Source: Pseudoscleropodium purum (taxonomy: Eukaryota > Streptophyta > Bryopsida > Hypnales > Brachytheciaceae). Taken from it: DNA of 64,000 nucleotides. Below the pieces are notes generated by a model. That model did not search any database, was not told the origin of the DNA, and was given only the letters and a program-made list of their open reading frames with translations. The translations under genes were made by a program, and so were the position numbers. This document shows positions 11,863-23,691 of the stretch, one piece after another. The stretch is from contig OZ017804.1 in the NCBI GenBank assembly GCA_963969395.1, positions 1,178,001-1,242,000 of the forward strand, read 5' to 3'. Each line of letters opens with the position of its first letter. The stretch's first letter is position 1.

Positions 11863-12548
11863 TTAACCCTGAAACGCTTGGGCCTATGGCCACTGGTGTC
11901 ACACGGCATGGTCCTCACTTACTAGTTTGTTGCCACTTTGTAAGTAGATGTGTGTGAAAATTTTTATTTTTACTTTTGAGAGGTGAAGTTACATGTTTTC
12001 TATACTTCATGAAAAAATTTCTTTTTATGCAAATTTTTGAAGAAAAAGTGAAAAAAAAAATCATATCAAATAAAAAATTATCTTGAAAAACATCATGGTG
12101 TAAATTCAGTTTTCATGTCATTATATAATTCTCATTTAATTCTCACTAAAAATACAATTGAAGTTCAAATTACAATAGAATATTCAATTTTACAAATTTT
12201 TCCTAAATTCAAAGTGGAGTAGAAACTAGAGTAGAAGACCTTCATTTCATTAGTTAGACTCAAACTCAAAAAAAATGTCATTTTTGAGGAGAAATTTCAG
12301 ATTTATTCAATTTCCCAAAATACACTAAAATGGCAAATCTTGCCATCTATTTTTTTTTTTCATTACTTCTCAAGTATATGGAAATAAACATCAAATAGAC
12401 CCAAAACTCCTTTGAACACTCTTTGTAACTCAACATATAAGGTCATTAAAAAAAAAAGTGGATGAAAAATCTATTGTTGAGGTCTTCTTATGACCACCTG
12501 AAATCATCCAGAAGCCACGAAATGACTCCCTGGGTGTTCCAGGGTTAA
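11863..12548. mobile_element. TTAA element of family I
   Basis: 686 bp bounded by TTAA at 11863-11866 and 12545-12548. Left TTAACCCTGAAACGCTTGGG and right (reverse complement) TTAACCCTGGAACACCCAGG give an imperfect TIR of about 20 bp. The ends are GC-rich and the core is very AT-rich without coding potential. Like family A it has the piggyBac-type layout (TTAA target, terminus beginning CCC), but the terminal sequence differs. Confidence 0.75.
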
Positions 12549-14629
12549 CTTGCCCCCCAGGCTGAACTGGCCTCGTGAACCTGATTAGTTGTATTCTCCT
12601 TGTTTCTTTCGGGTTCCTTTTAATGCACACCGGTTTTCCAAAAGAAAAAAAAGAATAAGAAAAAGTTAATGACCAAGGCAGCACATTAGCGAGATGCTGG
12701 ACCCTGAAACCGTTCCACAAAGTGGGCTGTGGAGGGTGAATTTTGAGCTCTGTAAGGTGTTTGTAAAAGAAAAATAAACTATTTTGTGCTGTATTAATTC
12801 TATGCTCTTCACCTCTCCCAGCTGATTTGGGGCCTCCTATTGCAAATAGAAACTCAAATCCAGCATGGTCCACTTTGTCAGACAGGTTTAGTGTCCTCCT
12901 GGGCAGCCCCTCCCAGCCCTTTGTACAAGAGACCCAGACAGGCTCTTATTAAGTTTTATTCAAGGTTCTGGAGCATTTTTTTGGGAAACCCATGTACAAT
13001 TTCCATTGAATGGGGAAATATACAGCAAACCAGAGGAGCCAGTCCTCAACAACAGATTTCAGCTCTGGAGCATTCTAGAACTTGTATGGGAAAAAACAGA
13101 AGCTTTCAATTTGGGCATGTGCGTCCATAGCATACTAACTTAACCAGGTCATGAGATCATGGCAGGTCACAACCAACAAACACTGACCTACTCAACCAGA
13201 GTTGAAAACAGAGACCTGGCAGAACTGGACTCTTAGTGGAAATCATGAGCAATACGAAATTTAAAATGGGGTGCAAGTAGAGAAATGGCATGCAAAGTCA
13301 TGTGAGTGGCGAGGGATGTTATTTCTCATAACCTCCGGCTCTACTTTCACATTAACATCACATATAACTGTAAGTTAATCATAATGGTTAAATGGTTGGA
13401 TTCAACCCTTTTTAGAGGCACTAAGGTAGGAGGCTCTAAAAGCGACCCTTGAAGGGCTGATCTGTCTTTTTCATAGGTTCGTGTAAGCAGAAATATTTTT
13501 AGCTCATTTTTCAGAGAAAGAAAATTGAATGCCTCATGTAACACAAGTGGTTTCGTATTTTTTGAAGCATTTTTGAATTAGTTATGAATTTTCAAAGATT
13601 TCTGTAGTAGGTACCTATTTGTGACCATAGGTCTCCCAAAATCTGTCCCCTTGCAACTTCTAAAGCAATTTCTGAACCATGGAGGAAATGATTGGCTCTT
13701 AGAATAAAATAAACAAATTTTTCTTGATTCATTTAATAGCAACAATGGTTCATTTAAAGATCACCTCCCATCCATTTTACAACCAGCTATGCAATAGTTG
13801 CAAGGAGAAACTCCTACCTTATGGGGCCAACTTGCACCATTTCAAAATAAATTTTTATTTTTTGCCAAATTGAAGTAGGTTTTTTTGCCATAAAATTTTT
13901 CATTTCTATTTTAAATGTGTATGAAGTTGCCAAATTGGGATGAAAAAATACATGAACATAGTTGAAGAGAACTTGGGGATCCCAAAGATGGATGAATGTA
14001 GAAATATAATACTTCACCAAATTTTAAGTGATCACTATATCCCAACACTTTCTCCAAATATAAAACAAAAGTCCTAGTTGGATCTTGGACACTACTCTTA
14101 ATTGAAGGTACAAAACAAGGGCTTCATAATACTAAAGAAGACCCACATTATGGAAAACAATGTCCCTTTCCTCATCCACTAAGAGATTGTCATGATTGGG
14201 TACTCAAATGGATTCCTTTAAGGTCGTGTATCAAGCAAGATCCAATATGTAGTATAAACATCAATTGCATACTAGATGTGTATCATTGATTGTATTTAGA
14301 CCATGATGTTCCATACTATAATATATACCTACAAAAAAAATTTAGACTTTATAAGTATATTTGATAATTATTTTCTTCACTTTTCACTCATGGTAATTTC
14401 AAAGTTTCTTAGAAGAATCTTTAAAAATTACAATTTAAAGAAGGTATGTGAATTTTCTTTTGAAAAACAATATACAAATTTTTCATTTCATAAATAGTCA
14501 CAAAAGAGATTTTACAAAGTAAAAGATTGTAAAGTTTGCTTAGGTGGTCATAGTCCCATCCTTTCATGTTGAACCTCTAAAACAATAAAGAGACCACTTT
14601 GGATTTTATAAAAACTTGTGCAAGTTCTT
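12549..14629. other. Balanced-GC island, then AT-rich DNA, no gene recognised
   Basis: 12549-13330 has balanced GC and open frames of up to about 150 codons on the minus strand (12430-12873, which runs into the element to its left), matching no family I recognise. Stops occur in all frames soon after. 13331-14629 is AT-rich with no feature. Confidence 0.45.
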
Positions 14630-15555
14630 TTAACCCCTTAAATTCCTTGACTATGTTTTTCCTCAAAACACTTGAAAACTGCCATTTCTAGTATAAGTGG
14701 CAAGTTCTTAAAACAAAACTTTTTTTGACATATGTAACTATAGGATCTTATAGCATGTTGACTTAAAAACATGTGGTAAAAATTTCAGAAATTTCTACTA
14801 CTTGGATTACAAGTTATAAGCATTCAAATTCACTATCATTTTTTTGGCCCTCTGAAAAATAAGGCAGCCACACTTGACAAGCTCACTTTTCTATGAAAAA
14901 ATGTCCAAAATGGTAGTACTTCTTTGAATTGTTTTTTCTAGACAAGTTATCTAAAAGCTTAAAATTTTTCAAATCATTTGGACTTGTACAACATATAGAA
15001 AAAAAGAGTAGTTAAAAAAAAATAGGAAATGATTCAAAATACTAAATTGTTAAGAATTTAATTATGGATTTGAAAAATGTCAATCCTAATGGTTGTAATG
15101 TTGTACTAAGCAATTTGCATCCTATGATTTTATTCTTTTCAAAAAATATTGAAAATTAAGTTAAATAAACAACTTTAAAGTCTACTTTAAAGCAAAGAAT
15201 CCATAATTGCATGCAAACTAAAACTCCTCACAACTTTTGACTTGTTGATTGAAATAGAATGATTCAAAGCTTTTCACGCATATATAAATCTAGAAAACCA
15301 ATTTCAAATTCTTATTCTTGGAAAAAGTTGTTTTTAATCTACTCGGACTACTCAAGTTGTAAAACAAACAACATATTATACAATAATTTTTTACTTTTAT
15401 TTCCAAATGTCATGAAATTTAGTACACATAAAAGATATTCCTCGTCTATACCTTCTATTAAAATTTCAACCTAAAATATGCAAATTTCTAGTTACAAGTA
15501 CTTGCCCAAAATTACTATGTTACTAAAAATAGCATACTAGTCCTTTAGGAATTAA
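14630..15555 (-). mobile_element. Family A TTAA element, copy 3
   Basis: 926 bp. Left TTAACCCCTTAAATTCCTTG, right (reverse complement) TTAATTCCTAAAGGACTAG. The AAACTGCCATTTCTAGTATA subterminal block follows the left end. The AAGATATTCCTCGTC variant block near the right end is shared with copy 6, so the two form a subfamily. Confidence 0.88.
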
Positions 15556-16320
15556 CTTCATAATTGGAATTTTTTACATGAGATTCTAATGAAAGATGCT
15601 AATAATCCTAATTTACATGTGACGTTTTATTTGACATCATTTTGATAAATATTGCAAATGATATAATTTTTAAAAAATAATGTCAAAATGAACAACTAAA
15701 AACATATTCTTAAAAGATATTATTTCATTTTCTATATAATTTACACCTAGTCAAAAACATTTGAATTGTTCAATTTCAAATAATGAAGTGAAAGTTATGA
15801 GGTAAAGTTTATTGTGTGAATAATTTTCATCATGATGGCAAAAAACACCTTTAGAAGAGTACGAGGAAAAACTTTTATGACATAGCCTCCCAAACAATGG
15901 ATTTCTCCAAAACAATTTAATGTACTATTTTTGTACATTGTCCTAAAACTCCTAAGCAAACATAAGAAAACATCACAAATTTACCAATTTCATGATTTCT
16001 TTTCCAATCAAATTATATCCTTTCTTCAAACAATTGGATTTAAGTATACTTTCTTAGAAACGCATAAACATACAATCCTTATACTATATCTATTCACATG
16101 CAAATTTCACATACAATCGAAACATTCCAATTCATGAGCCTTCATGTATTATGATTTGAAGGATAATCCCTCAACTTAGAATTCTATTAGTGATTGATTC
16201 ATTTATGCATATTTTGATAGCCATGAAAAATTCAAAGGCAACACACCTAATCCTAAATAAGTGTGTTCATCAGATGCCAAATAATCACAAAACCTCAAAG
16301 TCATTGCTTGGATTTAGGGG
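15556..16320. other. AT-rich stretch, no gene seen
   Basis: No supported feature. Confidence 0.5.
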
Positions 16321-16740
16321 TAGCAAATCCCCTTGCACTAAAACAAACGCCCACTCTTCATCTTTGCTTTGATTTGGGCAAGCCTTGGCTTCTAAGAAAG
16401 ATGACTTGCCGATCTCTCACCTCCCCCAAATCAAGCTCTTTTTATACTATTGTCTTCTTGATCTCGTTCTTCTAAGTTGACCATCTTGCTTAAAGTTGGT
16501 AACAGGCCCTTTGTACTAAAACAACTGCACATTCTTCATCTTTGCCTAGATTTGGGCAAGCCTTGGCTTTTTAGAAAGCTTACTTTTTGATCTATCAACT
16601 ACCAAAAAAATCAGCTCCTTTCATACTACTTTCCCCTCAATCTCGTCCGTCGAAGTTGACCATCTTGTTCAAGTTGGCAGCAAACTTCTTTGCATTTAAA
16701 TGACCACTGAATCTTCATCCTTGTTCCAAATGATTCAAAT
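16321..16740 (+). repeat. Imperfect tandem repeat, period about 180 bp
   Basis: Units begin at 16321, 16501 and 16681 (third partial). Each carries CACTAAAACAA-type sequence, TCTTCATCTTTGC, GATTTGGGCAAGCCTTGGCT and later CTCGT followed by AAGTTGACCATCTTG. About 2.3 units are visible. Divergence between units is substantial. No reading frame is maintained. Confidence 0.8.
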
Positions 16741-17308
16741 TTAGAATTTTTGGAAATCCAACTCAAATGTACATCTTTTCACTAAGTTCCATTTTCAAAT
16801 TCATTGTAGTCTTTTTATCTTACCCTCCAAAGTTGTTCCTATAATCTAATATCCAATTCCTAACTTTAATTCCAACTATCCTCCCCCCAAGCTATAGAGG
16901 AAATTGTGTCAAATCTAATTGGAAAATTTTCCTATTCACCCTATCCTAGATCTCATACTAACACCTTTCAGGTTTGTCCACTCCTACCAACCATTTTCCA
17001 CAAGCATACCCCCAAACACAAGCATACACATGGTCAAAGAGCAAAAGAGAGCAAAATAAAAGAAAGCTTCTAACCCTAGTCTTCTACACTAAGAGCCACT
17101 AGTTAAGGATTCATCCATTAAAATTTCATCCCTATACTAATCTACTAAAATTTGCAGTGAATTGTAGGAAATTGCATTAGTTTATTGTAAATCCCACTAG
17201 TTTACTGTCTTTTAGCTATTTTAGAGTACCTTTCACAATGTTAATGTTCTAATAGTTGTTCTAACTCTACTATTTGTTTTGTTTTTTTATGTTTTTTGTG
17301 TTTGTATT
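16741..17308. other. AT-rich stretch, no gene seen
   Basis: No supported feature. Confidence 0.5.
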
Positions 17309-18242
17309 TTAACCTCTAAAGGCTGGAGACTATGTTTTCACTAAAAATGCTTCAAAACTGCCATTTCTGATACAAGCATCAAATTTTAGATGAAGAAAAT
17401 TTTTGGACACATATAACCATAGGATCTTGTCGTAAAATATTTTGAAAAGATGTGGAAAAAATTTCAGAATTTTCCACCATGTAGATTGTAAGATATTAAC
17501 GTTTGAAGTGACAAAAGCCATTTTTTGACCCTGTGAAAATATGGGCAGCTGTACTTCACAAGGTCACATTTTCATGAAAAAATGTCCAAAATGATGGTTA
17601 CTCTTTGGATTCATTATTCAAGGCAAGTTGGCTACATGCTTGAAATTTTTTAGATCATTTGGAATCGCACAACATATAGGAAAAAAAATAGTAAATAGAC
17701 AAAAGTACAAAGTGATTCAAAACACTAAATTGTTAAGAATTTAAGATTGGGAATGAAAAATTCCAATCCCAAAAGTGGTAATGTAGTAATAAACAACCTA
17801 CATCATATCTTTTTATTTTTTTCAAAAAATATTAAAAATTGAGTTAAATAAAGGATTCTAAACTTTATTTTTGAGTATCCTCATCTATGACTACCCGCAA
17901 ACTAGAACACCTCATAATTTTCATCTGATAAATCAAAATGAAATAATTCAAATCTTTTCACATATATATAAATCTAGAAAATCAATTTCAAATTTTTATT
18001 TTTGAAAAAAGTGATTTTTTAAGAAATTTTTGGCCTGCCCGCTAAGCATCAAAAATTACATATCATGCAATAACTTTTGAATCATGTAGTGAAAAGTTAG
18101 GAAAATTATTGGGCCTTAAAGCTACTCCTTGGGCACATGTTGTGTGTAAATTTTAGCAGAAAAAACTGAAAACTCTATTTGTAGTGAGTTGCCCAAAATC
18201 ACTATATTGCCAAAAAACGCAGTTTAGACCTTTAAGGGTTAA
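17309..18242 (-). mobile_element. Family A TTAA element, copy 4
   Basis: 934 bp. Left TTAACCTCTAAAGGCTGGAG, right (reverse complement) TTAACCCTTAAAGGTCTAAA. All internal blocks of the family are present in reverse order, including GCCTTAAAGCTACTCCTTGG. One of the better-preserved copies. Confidence 0.92.
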
Positions 18243-18639
18243 ATTTTTAATTCACTTTTTATGCAATTTTCTTCATGTAGTATTCTATTTTCAATTTCTC
18301 TACATTTAACCATTTGCCTACTTTACTTCAATTCACATTTCTTAATATCCTTTTGATTCAGGATTCTTAGTTTTTTTCTCTAAACTTTCCACATCATTCT
18401 TGCATAATCACAATTTCTAAAGGTCATACCTTTGTTATAGAATTTCCATTTCTATCTATTAGAAAACCCGTAAGTTCATGATTATAGCTTAATTCATACA
18501 ACTACTAATTCCTCACTTGTGATTTCATCGAAAGTGTCTAATTTTTTCTAATTCTAAGTTGTAAGCCAATATGGTGGCTCATAGGTGTTGGCCATTTGCG
18601 GGGCATTTGTTAGAATGCAACAGACCGAGAGTCTCAAAG

Positions 18640-19545
18640 CTTGTAGGCAAAAAGCCTTTTCATTGGGCTTGTATAGTCACACATTTGTAAAACTTGCATC
18701 GCTCACCATTTGTATGTGAGAAAATAAGCCCCATCTAGCATTTCTAATTGCACAGTGTTCTTTGGATAGGATTCCATAATCCAATATGGTCATAACAAAA
18801 TGGCATCAAACTTGCTTGGAAATTCAAGTTTCTTGCCATCTTGCAACATAACCATAATTCCAAGGGCCAAGATGCGTTTTTTATGACATTTGTCAAATGC
18901 CATCTTCTTCCTCCATTGAATCATGTTGATGTGTTGGGTACCAAACCTTCAGGTTTTACTTAATCCTTCAAGCATGAGGACTCAATCTTGAATTGAATCC
19001 AAAATCTGTAATCGAGCCTCAATGGCAATACAAAGAGAGGAAATTTCAATCTCAATGGGCAATATAAACTCTACGCTATATACTAATGCAAATGGAATTT
19101 GCTTCATTGTGACTTTAAAAGTTTTCCAATATGCCCACAATGTTGCACTTAGCTTTGTGTCCCAATCTTGTTTGTTATCTTAGATGGGTTTTTTCAAAAT
19201 CCTCACAATAGTTTGGTTCACCTTTTCTACCAAACCATTGGTTTGGGAGTTGATAGGGAGTGGTTTTCCTATAGTCAATGCCATATTATTATGTCATGGT
19301 GAGCTCTTCAATGAGATCATTGAGAAAATGAGTTCCCTAGTCACTAATCAATACCCATAGGACTCCAAATTGGGAGAAAATGTTTTCAAACAAGAAATTG
19401 GCCATGGTCTTTTTATCAGCGTTTTTGCCTACCTTGGCTTCAACCCATTTGGTCAAGTTATCCACCACCAAAAGAATATAGGCTTTGTGGTGGGATGCTA
19501 TAGGGTGAACCGGGTCAACATAATCTAGGCAATATGTAAGTCTTT
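18640..19545 (-). pseudogene. Ty3/gypsy retrotransposon integrase relic
   Basis: Reading the minus strand from about 19540 gives a clear retroviral-type integrase core: LDYVDPVHP with the first catalytic Asp, then AYILLVVDNLTKWVEAK, FLFENIFSQFGV, then LISD*GTHFLNDLIEEL with the second Asp. After a frame change come PINSQTNGLVEKVNQTIVRI with the catalytic Glu, QDWDTKLSATLWAY and IPFALVYSVEFILPIEIEI. Further on, LPFPSKFDAILL*PYWIM-like sequence recalls the GPF/GPY region and may mark the end of the enzyme. The D,D-35-E triad and these blocks are diagnostic of the Ty3/gypsy integrase. At least four stops and one frameshift make it inactive. I see no reverse transcriptase, LTRs or gag nearby, so it is a fragment. 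Confidence 0.85.
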
Positions 19546-20016
19546 AAGAAAATTATCAACATCATTGAAGGGTTTTTTTTTATTGAATTATCAATGACAA
19601 TAGTTTTTAGAAGTAAGAAAAAATAAGATGTAAAAGAGCATCATTTTATTTTCATTTCTAAATAGATACAAAGTGCTACATATAAATTAGGGTTGCTAGA
19701 ATATGAATAGGGAACAAGAAGCGAGGAGCGGTGAACAATGAACATTTTTAGAAAATCTTGCAAAAAAGTTAAACTTTTCATTATAAAATGTTTATATCCA
19801 TGGTTTAGAATAAATGTACACTTTTGGTTATAAATGAGTTGAAAGAGAATGAAATGATGAACAGAAATGAATGGATTTGGATGAATTTTGTATAGTTGAT
19901 TTTGTTGGATGATATACATCTATTGTTCATTGCATTAGATGATGGATGTCTATTGAATGGGATAAAAAATTCTATTGTGTAAGACAAGGATTGATGTGAA
20001 AGTACCTTAAATCAAA
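19546..20016. other. AT-rich stretch, no gene seen
   Basis: Contains a CATCTATTG..CATTAGATGATGGATGTCTATTG duplication around 19915-19955. Otherwise empty. Confidence 0.45.
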
Positions 20017-21130
20017 GATTGAGAAGTTGCCAAAGGACCTTCCTTTTATTAATTTGGGAGATCATTTAAACTAAAATAAAAATGGAAAAAAAATGAAAAA
20101 TTATTTTCTTCAAAAGAATTTAAATCAATTTCAAAAAAATTCAATAGTTATAGCTCTTTAGATCCAAGGAACAATTTCTTGTTGCTATCTTTTTAGGGAG
20201 AAGATTTGAACCAATACTAAATAAAATTAAAAAAATATTTTAAGAAAATCTCAAAAAAAATTCCAAATTTTTAAGATAATTTTTATTAGGGCTCCTTGAA
20301 TTTAGAGGAGCCTTTCCTTGGTGCCAAGAGGAAGGTTGCTATTATGCAAGCATAGGAGTGTAAGCCCATGAGCCTATAATACTATACACCTATATTATAG
20401 GTATATATACTACAAAATTTGTCTATGATTATAGGGTATATATATTACAAATATCCATATTATAGGTGTATATACTATAAAAATCATCTATGATTATAGG
20501 GTATATATATATTTATTACAAATATCCATATTATAGATGTTTTTAATACATACACCTTCTATAGAGTGTAGTATCTATATTATAGATACCTATATTGTTG
20601 GCTCAGTGTTCACAAGCTGACATTCTTAAGTTGACATACTAGTGCACTGTTGGTGCCATGAGAAGGCTTTCCAAATTTGAGGAGCCATTTTTTGGTGTTA
20701 AAGGCCCCTACTTTTATTTCAGGGATTATGAAAAGGTTTCAAGTTCTTTGTAAAGGTCCCTAAGAACCAATGGAAGGCTTTTTGGAGCTCAAGGAAGGCT
20801 CCTTTGATTATGAGGAGCCATAAGTTCAATCATTTTATTTTTCTTAAAATATATTTTTCTTAAAAAAGTTTAAGAACTTAAATTGTAGTTGAAATATTTC
20901 CCAAATTAATAGTGGGAAGGTGCCTCTAGCAATAGGAAATTGCTTCAAGGATCCAAAGAGCCATTTGCAATTTTTTAAAAATTATTCAAAAAAGATTCTT
21001 ATAATTTTTTTTAATTGTAATTTTTTTAATTTTTCTTTTTAAATCACAATTCAAATACCCCTCAAATTAGTAGAAGGAGTGTCCTTTGGCAACAAGAAAT
21101 GTCTCCTCAAATCCAATGAGGCATCTACTA
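20017..21130. repeat. Large complex inverted repeat with an A/T-rich tandem core
   Basis: The unit CAAATTAGTAGAAGGAGTGT, continuing CCTTTGGCAACAAGAAAT, occurs forward at about 21060-21110, in variant form at 20895-20945 and inverted at 20017-20065. The follow-on GGATCCAAAGAGC block is likewise inverted at about 20155-20180. Further AGGAGCC/GGCTCC words sit at 20290-20315, 20678 and 20790-20820. The core (20380-20600) is a tandem of CTATGATTATAGGGTATATA-type units. No coding frame. Possibly two oppositely oriented elements or one long foldback. Confidence 0.5.
20380..20600. repeat. Imperfect tandem TATA-rich repeat
   Basis: About 2.5 units of roughly 80 bp containing CTATGATTATAGGGTATATA, then ATTACAAATATCCATATTAT and AGGTGTATATACTA. 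Confidence 0.75.
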
Positions 21131-21639
21131 CATAAAATAACAATTTTTTTCTATTGATTGATTCTCAAAGTGTTTAGAATTATTTTTCAATTATTCCCAA
21201 AAATGAATGGATGACATGGATGAAATTCATTCACACATCACTTCTATGGTAGTACCTTTCATATTTTGGGAGAGGCAAAGCAATCATTCTTGGCCCTACC
21301 TACAACATTTGAATGCTAAATAATTACCTTAAATTAAACTACTTTAGCAATAAATTGATTTTTTTGAAAATTCTATTTTTGATCATTTTTATTTTGGTAA
21401 TTTTCACATTATTATTTTTGAGTGTGACATCACTATTTATGACTTTAATATGTCTTTTTTTAGTAAAAAAAGTCTTAGTGAGCATTCAAATCTAAACACT
21501 TGTTGCTCAATGCTCATTACTTGTTGCACCCCATTCACATTCTAGTATTTTTGCACATAAATAAAGATAGACTTTATATGCAATTACCTTATCCTTTTGT
21601 GTGTTTAGATTTGCAACAAAAATGGCTTGTAATTCAATA

Positions 21640-21775
21640 GATTCAATGAAAAGTCAATGCCTTTTGGTCTTTGATCCAATTAATCAACTTCAAATGCTTG
21701 AAATTTTGTTGATTCAATGAAAAATTCAATATCTTTTGGTCTTTGATCCAATCAACTTCAAATTGCCAAATAAAT
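21640..21775. repeat. Two-copy tandem duplication, about 70 bp
   Basis: GATTCAATGAAAA, then CTTTTGGTCTTTGATCCAAT and CAACTTCAAAT, is repeated twice with small differences. Confidence 0.8.
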
Positions 21776-22530
21776 CAATTTTTAGTTTTTTTTTACATTT
21801 ATAAAGTAGATAATAAACTAGACTTTTTGTGTTGCATTTCATTATTCAATATTGAAAACAAAAGAAATCATCTTCAATCCTAGAGTTGAAGTTCATTTTC
21901 AAAAGGGAACCAATAATTTGGGACTAAGTTTAGAACTATGGGACAAAGATAGTATTTGACTACAGATAAATTCCACAATTTTGGAAATCACTACAAGATA
22001 ATGCCAAGTACAATTTCTGAGGACTACTGTTACCATTTCATTGAATAGTCAAGAATACATTATATCTTGCAATGTTGTCCCTCTTTCTACACCCTTAAAT
22101 TTGAAAAGGATACAAATTTGCATAAATTAGTAGGATTCTTGACTCTCAAGCACTATCTAATCCCCAATATTCTCAAGCTTCAAAGCAAGAACACCTTTGC
22201 TTTAATGTAGAAAATATTGAAGGGAAGGTTGTTATGTATTGTCAGCCATCAGCAAAGAATAATTTCCATTGTAACACAAATAAGTGATAGTGTAGAAAAG
22301 GGACCCAACCTCATTAGTCAAGAATGTTATGTAGGTTTGTAGATGTAGCTTCTACTTAACTTATTGGTAGACATAGAATGGAAAATTCAAGAAAAAATGT
22401 TTTTTTGGGAAACAAATGGAATTGAATTTCATTTGAAAGTAGTGTTTGGATTTTTTTGGGAATTTTACCAGCTAGTTTCCTTCACTTCTCACATTGAACC
22501 TATTTTTGAAGAGCTAAGCCCAGTTAATTT
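21776..22530. other. AT-rich stretch with one hairpin tail, no gene seen
   Basis: No supported gene. The inverted tail at 22410-22436 is annotated separately. Confidence 0.5.
22410..22436 (-). repeat. Retroposon-like 3' hairpin tail, copy 3
   Basis: Minus strand: CAAATGAAATTCAATTCCAT, TTGTTTCCC, then A-rich. The adjoining balanced-GC island (22531-23650) lies on its upstream side, as expected if the island is retroposon body. Confidence 0.5.
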
Positions 22531-23040
22531 TTACCTCTGAATAGAAATTTTACAATTTTTTTCACTGGATTTTTGCCAATGTTTTCCAAGCACAAGTGTG
22601 TATTTCCCAATTCCACCATCTAACTTTGAACTAGCTGCCAGTTTTTTCGAAACATTGTTGCAATGGGCAAAATATGTACCCAATAACCCCAAGTGGGCAG
22701 CTAGGGTGAACTGACGCCCTCGGCTCGTCCTTGGGTTAAAATGCAGAATTTTTTCATTTGCCACACATAATCAAATCTGCAATCAAGGCCCCAACTAAAT
22801 TAGCTGAGGAAGGTGCAGGGTATAAATTATTATTATTTTCTTAACATGCACCCCTGAAATGACTTCAGGAGGAGGAGGACTGAGCCAGTGAGGGGGTCCG
22901 TTCAGCCCAACCAAGTGGCCCAGCGGGAGAGGACCAGAATGAGCCCAACAGGGACCACCAAATAAGATAAGGTAGTTCCTCACTCCTGATTTCACAGCAG
23001 TGCAGGACAGGACTGTAAGTAAGTTACACAATGTATGATA

Positions 23041-23060
23041 TGGACGGACGGACGGACGGA
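23041..23060. repeat. (GGAC)n microsatellite
   Basis: Five GGAC units with a final GGAG. Confidence 0.85.
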
Positions 23061-23164
23061 GGGACAGACTGATGCTCATGCTCAGAAACTCGGAAAGGAG
23101 GATCCCTCAGGCAACTGTATTGGATTCCGCTACTCTCACATATCATAAAAAGTAGCATCCAGCC

Positions 23165-23191
23165 AGTACTGTACTGTACTGTACTGTACTA
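23165..23191. repeat. (GTACT)n microsatellite
   Basis: Five GTACT units, followed by ATACAGTATA. Confidence 0.88.
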
Positions 23192-23691
23192 TACAGTATA
23201 GCTTCGATGACTCATAGCTTTTATTAGCTTGGGACGGAGAAGGCAATTGCACCTCCATGACTCCAGAGCATCTCCACCCTAAAGTAACGGCAAAGAAGCA
23301 GACAATGAAACCCTTTATGCCATCCATGAGTGGCTATTGGGTGGAAATGAAGTTCCTGAACTGAAGAGAGATGGAGAGAGAAGGAAGGAAGGAAGGAACC
23401 AAGTAAGTTGGGAACCCTCCATGGAAGTCACTTCACTTGGTGCAGACAGAGCAAGAAACGGGGACTAAGTTACTCCAACCATGAGAGCCAAGGCTGATGA
23501 ATGATAACTGAACTTACAAAGTGGTTTGCTTTCTTTCTCTCTCTTGATTTGCAAGAAATTGCAGAAACGTAAACCACTCCCAGGAAATTCACGGGTCATT
23601 TCCTGGGAGCCTTCTGCAGCATAATGCCTGATTGCGCGGGTTTCCTTGCGTAATTGGGCATCACGGATTACTCATCCAACTTTAACCCCTA

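Larger units (their letters stand above)
22531..23650. other. Balanced-GC island with microsatellites, identity unknown
   Basis: The minus strand is open for 78 codons at 22531-22764 and 94 codons at 22795-23079, but neither product resembles a family I know. Three microsatellites are present. It may be the body of a retroposon ending at the tail at 22410, or a decayed gene fragment. The phrase AGAGCATCTCCACCC at 23268 resembles the terminus of the element at 7468-7916, but no mate was found. Confidence 0.35.

Noticed and set aside
12430..12873. 147-codon minus-strand open frame.
   Set aside because: It crosses the right end of the TTAA element at 12548, uses a poly-A/T-derived Phe run and matches no known family.
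23268..23283. AGAGCATCTCCACCC as a second element of the 7468-7916 type.
   Set aside because: No inverted mate within a reasonable distance and no flanking duplication.
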